From Taenia hydatigena (Eukaryota; Platyhelminthes; Cestoda; Cyclophyllidea; Taeniidae), in the NCBI GenBank assembly GCA_036345935.2, contig JADWOT020000004.1, positions 10,124,565 through 10,188,564 on the forward strand: 64,000 nucleotides of DNA. The letters are read 5' to 3'. The notes below the pieces were generated by a model. It did not search any database, had not been told where the DNA came from, and was given only the letters and a program-made list of their open reading frames with translations. How positions within the stretch are numbered: the stretch's first letter is position 1; each line of letters opens with the position of its first letter. The position numbers and the translations under genes are program-made. This document shows, in pieces, positions 25,532 through 35,109 of the stretch.

Positions 25532-25966
25532 TTATTGAGTAAAGTCATATAAAACCAACAATGATATTGGTAGTCTTTTTAGCTTATGACGAACGCGAAG
25601 AAAATCACTAGTTTTGACACCAACTGGGCCAATGTTATGTAGAAAGTTGACTTGCTCATCCATGACGCAAGGCACGAAGCGCTGACCCAATAGTTGTGCA
25701 GACTCATGGGCTTGTCCAATCAGATGCCTCACTCTCTCATTGATCACTCCCAACCAATAATGCAGGAGTTGTGAATCATCCATTAGCGAATAAGCGCTTA
25801 GAATATGAACAACGGGCGCACCCAAGAAATGTATAAATACCAAAGCTGTGTAGTAGCAGCACCACTCACTTCCAAATTTCGCGTTGGGGCTACACGTAGC
25901 CCTGAGTTGTTCGTTGTACTGCTTTCCTGCACTCATGAATCGTACAGCGGAACCAGCCAATTCCAA
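25532..25966 (-). CDS. Uncharacterised 144-codon ORF, left copy
   Basis: One long frame encodes a protein with a hydrophobic middle (YYTALVFIHFLGAPVVHIL), a helical segment (HYWLGVINERVRHLIGQAHE) and a basic C-terminus ending in LVLYDFTQ. The stop codon overlaps an AATAAA (ACT CAA TAA A), a possible polyadenylation signal. I do not recognise the family. The right copy (47195-47629) differs at five codons and, as far as I could align, all five changes alter the amino acid. Sequence identity therefore does not show selection for the protein. The start is uncertain and may be an upstream exon boundary. Confidence 0.4.
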   Translation of the reverse strand: MELAGSAVRFMSAGKQYNEQLRATCSPNAKFGSEWCCYYTALVFIHFLGAPVVHILSAYSLMDDSQLLHYWLGVINERVRHLIGQAHESAQLLGQRFVPCVMDEQVNFLHNIGPVGVKTSDFLRVRHKLKRLPISLLVLYDFTQ

Positions 25967-26566
25967 CTTTAATGCTGCATCTCAAGTTCAGGAGGACAGA
26001 AGTTCCAGTGAGTGCTTTACGTTTATAGTGCCCTCGTTAAATGGTGTGTTCTCAGGGTTATACACTTCATTCTTTCATGAAACCACCCGGTTTCTGCGTT
26101 CAGCTGCCAAATTGTTCCTTTTCTTGACACTTTGCAGTTTACTAATAAGATGGTGATAAGCAAGAATTGGCTGGGCTATCATCCTTACTTGTTGATGTTT
26201 TGGTGGGGTTCTCAGGATAGCCACCAAGAGCGGAATGTGCCCCAACCCCATTTTATCCACCCCAGTTTGTTAGTAGTACACGCCAAGCGAAGTGACATAT
26301 TTGAAAATTATTATCTTTTTCATATTTAAATGCGCGCTCCTAGGTCAGCTCACCTAAGGCAATTTTTGAGGTTGCAGCTAATTTTGGTGTGGAAGTCATG
26401 ACCGATTTCGTCAGTATTAGACAGGAATGCCTACCTACTACTGAAAGAGTAGGTTTGCTACGCAAGTTTAAAAGGCCGTGAAGTTAGGAAACACTATTCA
26501 TATTTTCTTTTTTCCGTTGACGTCATTTTTGCTTTATTTTACAATTGCATTCAATTAAAACAAAGA

Positions 26567-27079
26567 TCGTGCCTCGAAAGACTCTTTTGGCCCAAGAGAA
26601 CCTAACCCATCGAATCTTGGAGATGGAATTTCCTCAGTAACCGTAAGTACTTGGAATTGGGCTGCAGCATGGCCATGACCTATCCGTGTCTTTCCGCATT
26701 TAACAACGATGATCGCTTTTGATAGGACTCAGATAATTTGTCGCCGAAAGTGGCTACTGGTGCACCTTACGAAAGAAACATGGGAGCAGCTGGATGGATG
26801 CCCCTGCTCAACGGCTACATGCTACCATCGAACTCAAGTTCGACTCCAGCTGTGACCTCTCTCGGAGGTCATAATATTGCACAGTTTACTACAAATTTCC
26901 AAGTAAATTGCCCCATGGATGCTACTGCTCTACTTGGTAGTGACCTCGGCCATTGTCTTCCGATGCTGCAATCCGTAAGCACATTCGTTTGAGGATTAGC
27001 TAAGAAAATTATGCTTCTGCAATATGCGCAGGGCCTTATTCAACGGCTGACGACTCAAATGCTTCAAAAAGTTACATAT
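26567..27079 (+). CDS. Three consecutive exons of an uncharacterised gene, left copy
   Basis: The exons are about 26567-26642, 26726-26974 (249 nt) and 27032-27079, joined by introns of 83 and 57 nt that are all phase 0. Donors are GTAAGT, GTAAGC and GTAGGC; acceptors end ATAG and GCAG. The joined reading has REPNPSNLGDGISSVT, then a Ser/Gly/Asn-rich exon (VATGAPYERN, SLGGHNIAQFTTN), then GLIQRLTTQMLQKVTY. The composition is that of a disordered regulatory or scaffold protein. No named domain is visible. The last exon either ends at GTAGGC or reads four codons on to a TGA. The mirror copy in the right arm gives the same residues. Confidence 0.5.
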
Positions 27080-27919
27080 GTAGGCAAAGGCTGAGACAAA
27101 AGGGCTGTTCTACCATTGCAGGGCCCCGCAACAGTTGCACAGATAATGCCAAGTGAAGCATGTGCAATTCCCTTCCATATTTTCGACTGTTATGCATGTA
27201 GAAGTGCGAGACTTGCAGCATTAGCTCAGATAACATATTACATTTTGTAATATTTGTTCGAATCTGTGCTACATTAATAGCGTCTTCACAGACTTCCGTA
27301 ACATTGTCATCCACCTCCTCACCCTTATGACCAACCGTGATACGAGAAAAATAAAATGTGATTGAGAAGAGAGCCTGCTGTTGGCGGAGGAGGTTGTGTT
27401 TTCATGCTAAAGTGGATCGCCAAGAAGTGCGGTCTATTAAGGCGACTAAGTGGATAGGACGATGGAAGATGAGTGATGAGTAATGAGTGGAGGTGGAAGT
27501 TAGTGTGTGAGCCTAAATTACACCGTGTCGGTGGTTTGTGTGTGTGATTGATTGAGCTTAGCCAGCCGCAGAAGAGGTGTGGGTGGACAAAATAAACGAT
27601 AGGCATGAGATAGGCTTTCTTTGTGGAATATGAAGTAGCGACGTTGCCCTGAGGAGGCTACAGACAGCCCAACCAATTAGAAACGTTGAGGTTGGTTTTT
27701 TGGCATAGATTGGAGCATCGGATACGAAGTGTCCCGAGAGCATGTTGACATGCGTTGCTTAAGTAGGCGCAGTTAGTTATTGGTCGTGAAGTAGTAATGA
27801 TAAAGCGATTGGTGAATTGATGATAGAGAGGCTGTTGAAATGTATTGCTGAAGCGATTGATTATTATGCAAGTGATTGAAAGAGATGATGATTTGGAGAA
27901 GGGGAAGGGCAACAGCAAT

Positions 27920-28830
27920 CCAACTACTAAAGAAAGAAAGAAAGAAAGAGAGAGGAGAATGGTAAGTGAAAAAAAGGGAGAGGAGGGTGCTGCACCTGCA
28001 ATGGAAGTAGAAATGAAGGAATGAGAGAGGGAGGGAGGGAGGGAGGGAGGGAGGGAGGGATGGGTAGAGATAGGGGAAAATTGAAAGAATGAGGAAGGTA
28101 AGGGTGCGTGAATGAATGAATGAATGAATGAATGAATGAATGAAAGAATGAATGAATGCGGTGGTAGTAGAAGTAGTGCTGATCAAAGAAAAGGCATAAC
28201 TTAAAGTGAAATGAGAAGGAGGGAGGGAGGGAGGGAGGGAGGAGAGAGGGAAGAAGTCTACTGGCAACGTAAAAGTAGTTGAGAGGAGGAGGAGGCAAAG
28301 TGGTGCGTCTACTGGTAAGTTGTAAGTAGTGGCGTATTAGTTGAGTAGTTGTGGACGGCGGTGAGTGGGTGAGTGAGTGCAACAGTAGTGAGTGGTGTTA
28401 GGAGTCAAATTGTTTTATTTGGCTGACGATGTGAGGTTAATTTGAAAAGGTGGGAAAATGAATGTGTTTTTGGTTGAAGGTGATTGAGGGGCACTTCTGA
28501 TGGGCTTCAAGTGTTTGAAGTCTTTATTGAGGTTGTAGGAGGAAACACGGGACCCGAGGCCGATAACCAAAAGAAAGGGGGAGCAACAAGGTAGAAGTGT
28601 AATGTGGATTGCAGAAAGGAGGGAATGAGATAGGGGATTAAGGGGAGAAAGAAAGAAAGAGGATGAGAATGCTGGGATGAATGAATGAATGAATGAATGA
28701 ATGAATGAATGAATGAATAAATGAATGAATGAATGAATGAAAAAAGGAAGAATGTCGTGTAGGTAAGTGAGTGAGTAGTGGAGTGACTTCTACTGGCATC
28801 CTATAAGTAAGTAGTTGCGTGCGTGCGTGC
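27920..28830. repeat. Microsatellite cluster, left arm
   Basis: It contains AAAG repeats (27930-27950), GGGA repeats (28028-28063 and 28217-28246), TGAA repeats (28108-28155 and 28676-28742) and GTGC repeats (28815-28832). Long minus-strand frames here (poly-Ser/Pro and FIHSFIHS) are translations of the repeats and not genes. Repeat numbers differ from the right arm. Confidence 0.85.
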
Positions 28831-28840
28831 GTGAGTGTGA

Positions 28841-29236
28841 CTATGGGGGAGAGTCGAGTCGAGCGGTCGGTGTAGCGTAGAGTGCATTGGTGGGAATGGG
28901 TGCGTGGTGCGTGCGTAGTAGTAGTAGTAGTGGTGGTAGGAGTAGGAGTAGGTGCACCCGTGGGAATGGGCGGATGGGCTGTGGGTAGAATAAGACGACG
29001 GAGAAGGAGGAGAAGGAGCGAAAATTGGAGGGAATGTTGGTGATAATTGCCGTGTGATCTAAGACATGTAACTGTTGACTACGGGGCTTAGAGAAAACCA
29101 AATTGTTCCAGCGATTTAAGAATGTGTTGATGTTGATGAACGTCGTAAAACCACGCTGATGGGTCTCGACGGCAAAGGAAAAGTAGTTGACAAAAAGCAA
29201 ATGGGGCTCAAGAATAGGGATGCTAAAACACAGCAA
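28841..29236 (-). CDS. Candidate hydrophobic exon, left copy
   Basis: The minus-strand frame of 131 codons has a non-repetitive first half (IPILEPHLLFVNYFSFAVET, FININTFLNRWNNLVFSKP) that looks coding. It is preceded by a TGTTTTAG acceptor-like site. The second half runs into CTC/CTA repeats and is probably not protein. I do not recognise a domain. The right copy (43907-44302) gives identical residues, but it lies in the near-identical part of the arm, so conservation carries no weight. Confidence 0.3.
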   Translation of the reverse strand: MLCFSIPILEPHLLFVNYFSFAVETHQRGFTTFININTFLNRWNNLVFSKPRSQQLHVLDHTAIITNIPSNFRSFSSFSVVLFYPQPIRPFPRVHLLLLLPPLLLLLRTHHAPIPTNALYATPTARLDSPP

Positions 29237-31365
29237 TAAGTTGTTCTTTGTTGTGGAACACTAACTGGAAAGCGGTTGGACAATTTCAATGTGTGCAACA
29301 AATGTGATGTAGCGTTGCAAGACTATTAAAAGCAAAAGAGGGCATAATACTTAAATAGAATGTAGATATATTCAGCAAGCAGAGTGTAGAGACCGGTGGC
29401 GTGGTCCAAAGACCAGCTCGCCCATTTGGAGCAACATGGTCACCCAAGTCACCGTAGCCGAAACCGGCAATCCAACAAACAATGCATTAACTTTGAGGCA
29501 TTGTAGAGAAATCAGAATGTAGTAAATAAAAAGCGTAAGAATTAGAAATGCAGAAACAATAGAAGAAATTAGGCATGCGTGTGCAAAGAGTGAAAATCCT
29601 CTTTTCATAGAAGGATTGGGTGACTATCATCAGGTTAAGAAGATGAATTGAAGATAAGTGTGAATGACACATAACATTATAGGGAGAAAGGGAAACAATG
29701 AAGTATTTTTGTTTCGCTCGTGGGGGGTTTAATATGTTTGAATGGAGGGAGGAAAGAGGGAGAGGGAATAAGGTGGGGAGGGAGTTAAGCCATATAATTA
29801 TACATTGCTGCGACACCATCGTTTTTCCACTTTTCTGACTACACTGTAGGTGCTAACCTTGTTTGATGTTAAAATGCGCTAATTTCTGGAAGTCGCGAGG
29901 TTGCTACGACACATTCAACATTGCTGTACCGCATGGAGATGGCATGGTGCAGACTAGTTCAGCTAATTTGAAACAAGTGGTCAGTAATGAAAGAGAACAA
30001 CTACTGGACAAGAACGCATTGATTTGTTGCTAGAAGATGACGCGACTCAGCTGTAATCAAACGCCCTCACTCACTCACTGGCATCGCTTGTTTTCGTACA
30101 CTTCGCTCCCACCAACATGCCCGCAAAGGCCTGGCACGTCGGAGGCATTTGTCTTTAGCCTTGGCACAGCCGAGCCAATCGCCACAGCGATGGCAGAGAT
30201 AAGATGTCAGATGAATGCGAAGAGAAAAAGCAGATGGGTTAGAGTCAGTCACGATCTCACGCCTTGCGAATACAGAGCTCATGCTGATCATGTAAGGAAT
30301 GATTTGCGTATACCATGCAAGATCTTCCATAGGTGTCTCAATGGGCTTTGGCTATCGTCCAAACTTAGTGCACACTTCCGAACGTGGTCGAATAAATAGA
30401 CGCAGTTAATCCTTCTACCGCTGAGCAAATCATGCAATTGAACTACAATAACTCTGCTTGAAAAAGCCATTGCTCAATTCATCAATTTGAAAAGACTTAA
30501 GTTCACTTATCGGGAGTATGTTACTACTCACAGGGCGAATAATAATGTCCCTCATGAAAGGAACCACAGTGGTGACAATGAGAGGCCTCACGTATTGGCA
30601 CGATTGTGGCGACAGAGTGGAACACCTTATGGCGGATATGGAGGCTCATCAAAGGCAGCTCTACCAATAAGGCAATGACTCAAAGTAGAAGCTACTCCTT
30701 CAACTGGACCATCTTAAGTCCAACGAGAACTATTTTGACCACTTTATCATTCTATCTTACGGCTACCAACCACCGTCTCGCATGTGTGACACATCTAGCC
30801 ACTTCTTCCTCCCTTCATTCTTTCCTTCTTTCCTTCCAACCTTACTTTCTTCCGCCCCTCCTTTCTCTTTTCTTCTCTTCTTCGAAAAGCAAGCCTGCTG
30901 TCCCACCGGTGTGGTGTGTGTTGGTTCTTTCCTTACCACCATCGAAAATGCATATACTGGATGTGCTGCATAAATGTCTTCAACACTCACACCCGTCTTC
31001 CCGTCACACGCAGCAACAGAAACCCGCTACTCAAGTCATTCAAGTAACACTTTTATTCCACTCGCATTCCAACCGCATTTCTAGCTCACTGGCATTGAGA
31101 GGCGACAGTACAGCCTCATCGTTGTGGGTGGTTGCTATCACTTCCACAAGCACATTCAATGCACCTACACCTCACCTACACCACAAAGCAGTACATCGTT
31201 CCAGTCGTGCCAGTAATAATCATCATCATTAGCCGCCAACATGCACCACAATTTAGCGTGATGGCAGTGCAGTCACCACACACAAAGCGCTGCTCACTTT
31301 CAAATGGTGAGGCTATCGATTGAATCCATTGATCGTGTCACACACTCAAACATACCGCCACTACA

Positions 31366-32281
31366 ATGTTTGCAAATCGGGCGTATCTGCAAATGCTCTT
31401 CGTCTTGGTGTACATTTCGCTTTGGTTTTTCGGTCACTTTGGTTTTTTCCGTTTGCGATTTTTCTTTCTCGCGTGGACCCTCGTGGACATGGCGCAAGCA
31501 GTGTCCACGAGGAGAGGTAGGTGCTCGCCTTTACACACACCTCTACTAACCTCATTGTCATGCAGGTTGCCAAAGACGCCAAAAGGCTGTCTCTCACAAA
31601 GCACTTCAGACAAATGTTCATGTGGAAGAAGAGCGGGTGGAGCAAGTGGAGCAGGTGGAGCAGGTGGAGGAGATGGAGAACTCGACTGGCGCATCTGATG
31701 CGAAGCTGGTGAGGTTCCAACAGATACTGCAATTCTTCGCCTCGCCTCCAAGTCATTCGATGCGGAGGCGGCAGCGACGGTTGGCAGAAACAGAAGGAGA
31801 TACCGGCGCCGCAGACACGACCTACGGTGTTACCGACTTTCCGGATGAGTACGAATGGAGGGAAGAAGGAAGAGGTGGTGGTGGTGGTGTGGATAGCGCA
31901 AAGGGCCTTTGCGCTGAAAGGAGGAGGATGAGAAGACGGATGGAGACAAAGGGCCGTTCGAAGAGGGACGAGGACGGGCAGGAGGAGGAGGAGGAGGAGG
32001 TGTGGGTGGAGCGCGAGGAGAACGAGCAGGAGGAGGAGGAGCAGGAGCAGGAGCATGAGGAGCAGGAGGAGGACGGGAGAATGGAGAAGGAGGTGAAGAA
32101 GGAGGAGGCGCACAATGTTATCATCGAGAGTGGTCACCACGCACACGGCAAAGCAAAGAAGACGCGCAGCGGCAGGTGGCGTCGGCTCTTTACCAACTCA
32201 ATCGGTGGACTCGCGTGGCACCAACAACACAAGGGACCTCACCAACACCGACACCGGTTTACGGACTCCATGATGCATTGA
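31366..32281 (+). CDS. Signal-anchor/Glu-Arg-rich protein, two exons, copy B (intact)
   Basis: Exon 1 (31366-31516) begins MFANRAYLQM and encodes a hydrophobic run to about residue 40, followed by AQAVS, a possible signal-peptidase site. A 49-nt intron (31517-31565) has a GTAGGT donor, a perfect CTACTAAC branch-point-like sequence and a GCAG acceptor. The phase-1 join (G|GT) enters the long exon-2 frame exactly (31566-32281). The predicted protein has 288 residues: heptad-like VEQVEQVEQVEE, a conserved ASDAKLVRFQQIL segment, DFPDEYEWREE, a Gly run, a Glu/Arg-rich middle, and a basic His-rich end closing in FTDSMMH. It could be a secreted or membrane-anchored, partly coiled-coil protein. No family is recognised. 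The structure is inferred; no transcript was available. Confidence 0.6.
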
Positions 32282-32380
32282 TGATGGAGCAAAGTGTGCT
32301 TCTTGCCTACCACCAATTCACACCAAGTCAAGTTGGTGAGAGCATTGTCCTTCCTCTTAATGCAGCAGCATCTGCACTAT

Positions 32381-32381
32381 G

Positions 32382-32413
<32 letters not shown>

Positions 32414-32520
32414 GAGGAGGAGGAGAAGGGCGTTGTTGTTGTCGTTGTTGTGGTTGTTAGGGACACTGTAGTTGTCACAGTTGGCTCAGCAGCAGCAGCA
32501 GGAGGAGGAGGTAGATGACG
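32381..32520. repeat. CAG/GAG/GTT trinucleotide block, copy B
   Basis: A longer CAG run (32382-32408) than in copy A, then GAG, GTT/GTC and a second, shorter CAG run. A possible 30-nt intron (GTGAGA...ATGCAG, 32335-32364) lies just before the block, so part of it could be transcribed or translated, though nothing else supports that. Confidence 0.65.
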
Positions 32521-32925
32521 ATGATGACCTCCACCCATGCCAAGAGCGAAGGACTTCCGTCCTTCCGTCCGTCTCCCTTAACTTCCTTTTTTTTCTCTCC
32601 TTTTTCATTTAGTGTTCGGTTGAGATGTCCTGGTGCCAACAATGTCTCGCCCATGTCCACCGTCAGAGTCGACAATTGTGCCCCTGCTGCCATCGCCGAT
32701 GCCGTTGTTCACCGCCATGCGTGATGTCTCCTCGTTCTTCACTTCCCTCTCCGTTCCGATGCCTCCCCTCTCTCTCTCTCTCTCTCTCCCCCTCCCTCCC
32801 TCACTCCCTGCCTTCCTTCCCCCTCCCCGCCTTCCCTCCTTCCTTCCTTCCTTTCTTCCTTCCTCTTCTTCCTCGAGTAGCTGCTTGTCTTCCACCGTCG
32901 CCCTTCCTTCTTTCGTATTCACATC

Positions 32926-33213
32926 TCACCCCTCCGCTTCCTCCCATTCGCATTCATCTGGACCTTCGGTCGTGCCGTAGACGTCTGCTGCTGATGCGCC
33001 GGCTCCTTCCATTTCGCCACCGTCAGCGATGACTTGCAGTATCCGTTGCAATCTACCAACCTTCACATCAGATGCGACTGCTTGCGAGTTCCCCCTCCGC
33101 CCACACTGCCCACCCTGCCCATTTGTCCCAATTTCTCTGCTTCCACATGAACATTCCTCTGAGGTGCTTTGTGTCAGACAGCTTCTTGGCTTCTTTGGCA
33201 ACCCACATACCAC
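32926..33213 (-). pseudogene. Inverted degenerate paralogue of exon 2 (copy B)
   Basis: Same relationship as at 9320-9607: a minus-strand stretch with VAKEAKKLSDTKHLR..MFMWK and ASDVKVGRLQRILQV..PDECEWEE. It lies in inverted orientation to the gene of the same unit and is broken in the long exon-2 frame by a TGA. Ancestrally it may have been a second gene facing the first, tail-to-tail. Confidence 0.55.
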
Positions 33214-33730
33214 CTTTCTTATTTTTGTTCTTCATCCTGTTTGTTCAAATACATCTCTTTTGTTCATTAGACGAAGGCCTTATCTCACTTATCACTTAGT
33301 AGGCGGCAGGATGGCTGCGATGCCACAGAATCCACCTTACTGTCGGTTTGAGCTCACTCTTCACCGACCACTTCGAAGCATTCAATACCCCATCCCGACT
33401 CTGTCTTATGGTCGTTGAGTTGTGTGACGCCATCTCCTTCACATTATAACAAGACACGTCGTTTCCAGGCAGCTCTCTCCCTCCGCATCAAGTCCACCCG
33501 ATGGGAAACTGAAGCACATCTTTCAAGTCATTCTTGATGAATGACGAGGAAGGAGCGATGGTTGATGGGATGAAAAGAAGCCCACTGCCGTCTGTCTATG
33601 CCGACTTGACTTCCATGCATCCAAGCAAATGATGAAGGAGGACGAGCAATTAGGTGATGGCACAGGAACTGACTTCTCCAAACAGGGTCACAAGTGGCGC
33701 AACTCCTTGCATCCCCAACTAATTCACTGA

Positions 33731-34263
33731 CTACTTCTTAACAAACCACCAACCAATATCACTTTCGATGGAAATTTCAAATGACATGATCCCTTCAAAA
33801 TTAATCAAGTGACCGAACTCTTCTGCAACAACTGCCTCATTCTCCGTCACCTCACTCAGTGAGGGTTTACGCCTTCGTGGTTGCCAATCTATCGGCGTTC
33901 GCATCGTCTTTTCGTCAAGCTTTAGTCCCACGCCATTGAATGTGCAACCACAAAAAATGGTCCACCACAACCTTCCAAAACTGCTCAGAGAAGTCTCAAC
34001 AATCTTCAACTAAAATTCAGTAAAGTACTCAAAAGGAAGATTGTTATTTAAGAGCAAGTTCAACACTCAGGCCGATGTTATTCTGCATAGCACTTGCTGT
34101 TAAGCCACGCAAATCCCATCGCATCGTCGGTCGGTGATGTCCACGCATACGTGGCAGTAGCAGCAGCTGCAGTCGCAGAAGCGGGGCTCTGTGGAGGAGG
34201 CGAAGCATAGAAAGGTTGAACTAGCGCCGTCGACGACTCTCCAAATCCCCGTCCTTCAGGCAC
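33731..34263 (-). CDS. Pro/Ala-rich gene of unknown family, left copy
   Basis: There are two candidate exons on the minus strand. The first (34263-34078) follows an ATTCTAG acceptor and reads VPEGRGFGESSTALVQPFYA, SPPPQSPASATAAAATATYA, then WTSPTDDAMGF to a TAA. The second (about 34012-33731) follows a GAATTTTAG acceptor and reads VETSLSSFGRLWWTIF, GLKLDEKTMRTPIDWQPRRR, then an acidic part to WWFVKK and stop. How they join is unclear: splicing from the first to the second needs a donor I cannot place. A diverged tandem paralogue with the same exon order lies at 34520-35105, and a mirror copy at 38883-39418. Function unknown. Confidence 0.5.
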
Positions 34264-34519
34264 CTAGAATATTGACAAAGAGTTTTAAGATGGAAATGCC
34301 TCCTCTTCCTAACAGCAAAGCACAAATCAACACTAACACCAAGGACCACCGCCAGTCTACCCAAGCATTATACCGCAACCCCACTCCACCCCCATTAAGC
34401 ACACTCCAAACGTCGTTCAAGGCACAAACAACCCCACAAACTAACAAAACAGTCCCCATTTACCGCCTATCGTGCTATACAGTGACAAAAAAATGCACCA
34501 CGTGAGTAGAAGGACTGAT

Positions 34520-35105
34520 TCCATCGCTCCGAACAACACCTAATCGCCACACTTTCTCATCCAACGACTTTTGAAGTGAAGGCCACAGTCTACCAAAAGT
34601 GCCTACCCATCCGCCTTTTTCTAACGCCAAGTTAGGCTTTCGCATTAGCGAGGAACCAGAATCCTTCTCTCCGTGATTACAACTGGCAAAAATAAAATCC
34701 ACACCTTTCAATGCGTCTAAACCTTCTTACCGGTTAGTTCGACCGCAAATCCAAGTCGTTTCTGATGCAAAAAATCAACATCGGCCCCTTACCCAGTTGG
34801 GCAGCCAAAAAGGACTGATGAAACTGCTGTTGTTGCGATAGCCATCGTTGGATGAATGAATGAATGAATGAATGAATAAATGTCCCCGTCGGTGATGTCC
34901 AGGCATACGCACCAACACAGGCAGAAGCAAAGCTCTGTGGAGGAGGCAGAGAATAGAACGATTGAGTCGCCGTTTCAATCGATGTAGCTGCGTCCACCAA
35001 CCGTCTGTGCCGTGCAGTATCACAATCCTTCCTTCGTCTTCCAAGTATTCCGAACCATTGCACCTGCAACATTGAAAGAGTTGTAAGACGGAGATGCTTC
35101 CCCAC
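34520..35105 (-). CDS. Tandem paralogue of the Pro/Ala-rich gene, in the spacer
   Basis: On the minus strand an exon follows a TGTTGCAG acceptor at about 35067 and reads VQWFGILGRRRKD, then TQSFYSLPPPQSFASACVGA and YAWTSP, matching the Pro/Ala-rich exon at 34078-34263. A (TGAA)n run (34853-34880) inside it gives FIHSFIHSFI in frame before QRWLSQQQQFHQSF and a GTAAGG donor (about 34790). A downstream segment reads GTFGRLWPSLQKSLDEKVW, matching SFGRLW..LKLDEK of the second exon in the arm. The introns before both first exons are also similar (caactctttcaat against aaactctttgtcaat). The palindrome arm begins inside the downstream segment. Confidence 0.5.
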
Positions 35106-35109
35106 CCCA

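Larger units (their letters stand above)
30564..33699 (+). repeat. Duplicated ~3 kb unit, copy B
   Basis: Collinear with copy A at 6966-9856 and mirrored by copy C at 39445-42579. Compared with A it has an extra ~100 bp near 33208-33306 and a replaced segment at 33340-33450. Its right edge sits about 30 bp from the stop of the next gene on the minus strand (33731). The unit carries an intact two-exon gene, the trinucleotide block and the inverted exon-2 relative. Confidence 0.88.
22866..34519 (+). repeat. Left arm of a giant inverted repeat
   Basis: The arm matches the reverse complement of 38628-50204 from end to end. The outer end is at about 22866-22871, where CTCAAAAAGGTAAAAGAG mirrors CTTTTACCTTTTTGAG at 50190-50206. 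The inner end is at about 34519, where CACGTGAGTAGAAGGACT mirrors AGTCCTTCTACTCACGTG at 38628. Peptides from mirrored frames at 26.1-34.2 kb are identical or nearly so. Those at 22.9-26 kb and in the last ~250 bp differ by several percent. Microsatellite lengths differ between arms and one ~16 bp indel lies near 27450/45690. Confidence 0.93.

Noticed and set aside
28020..28160. Regular tandem repeats that could suggest a CRISPR array
   Set aside because: They are 4-bp microsatellites without spacers in a eukaryotic context.
27773..28382. Long minus-strand frames with FIHSFIHS and PSLPPSLPP runs
   Set aside because: Direct translations of TGAA and GGGA microsatellites, with lengths differing between arms.
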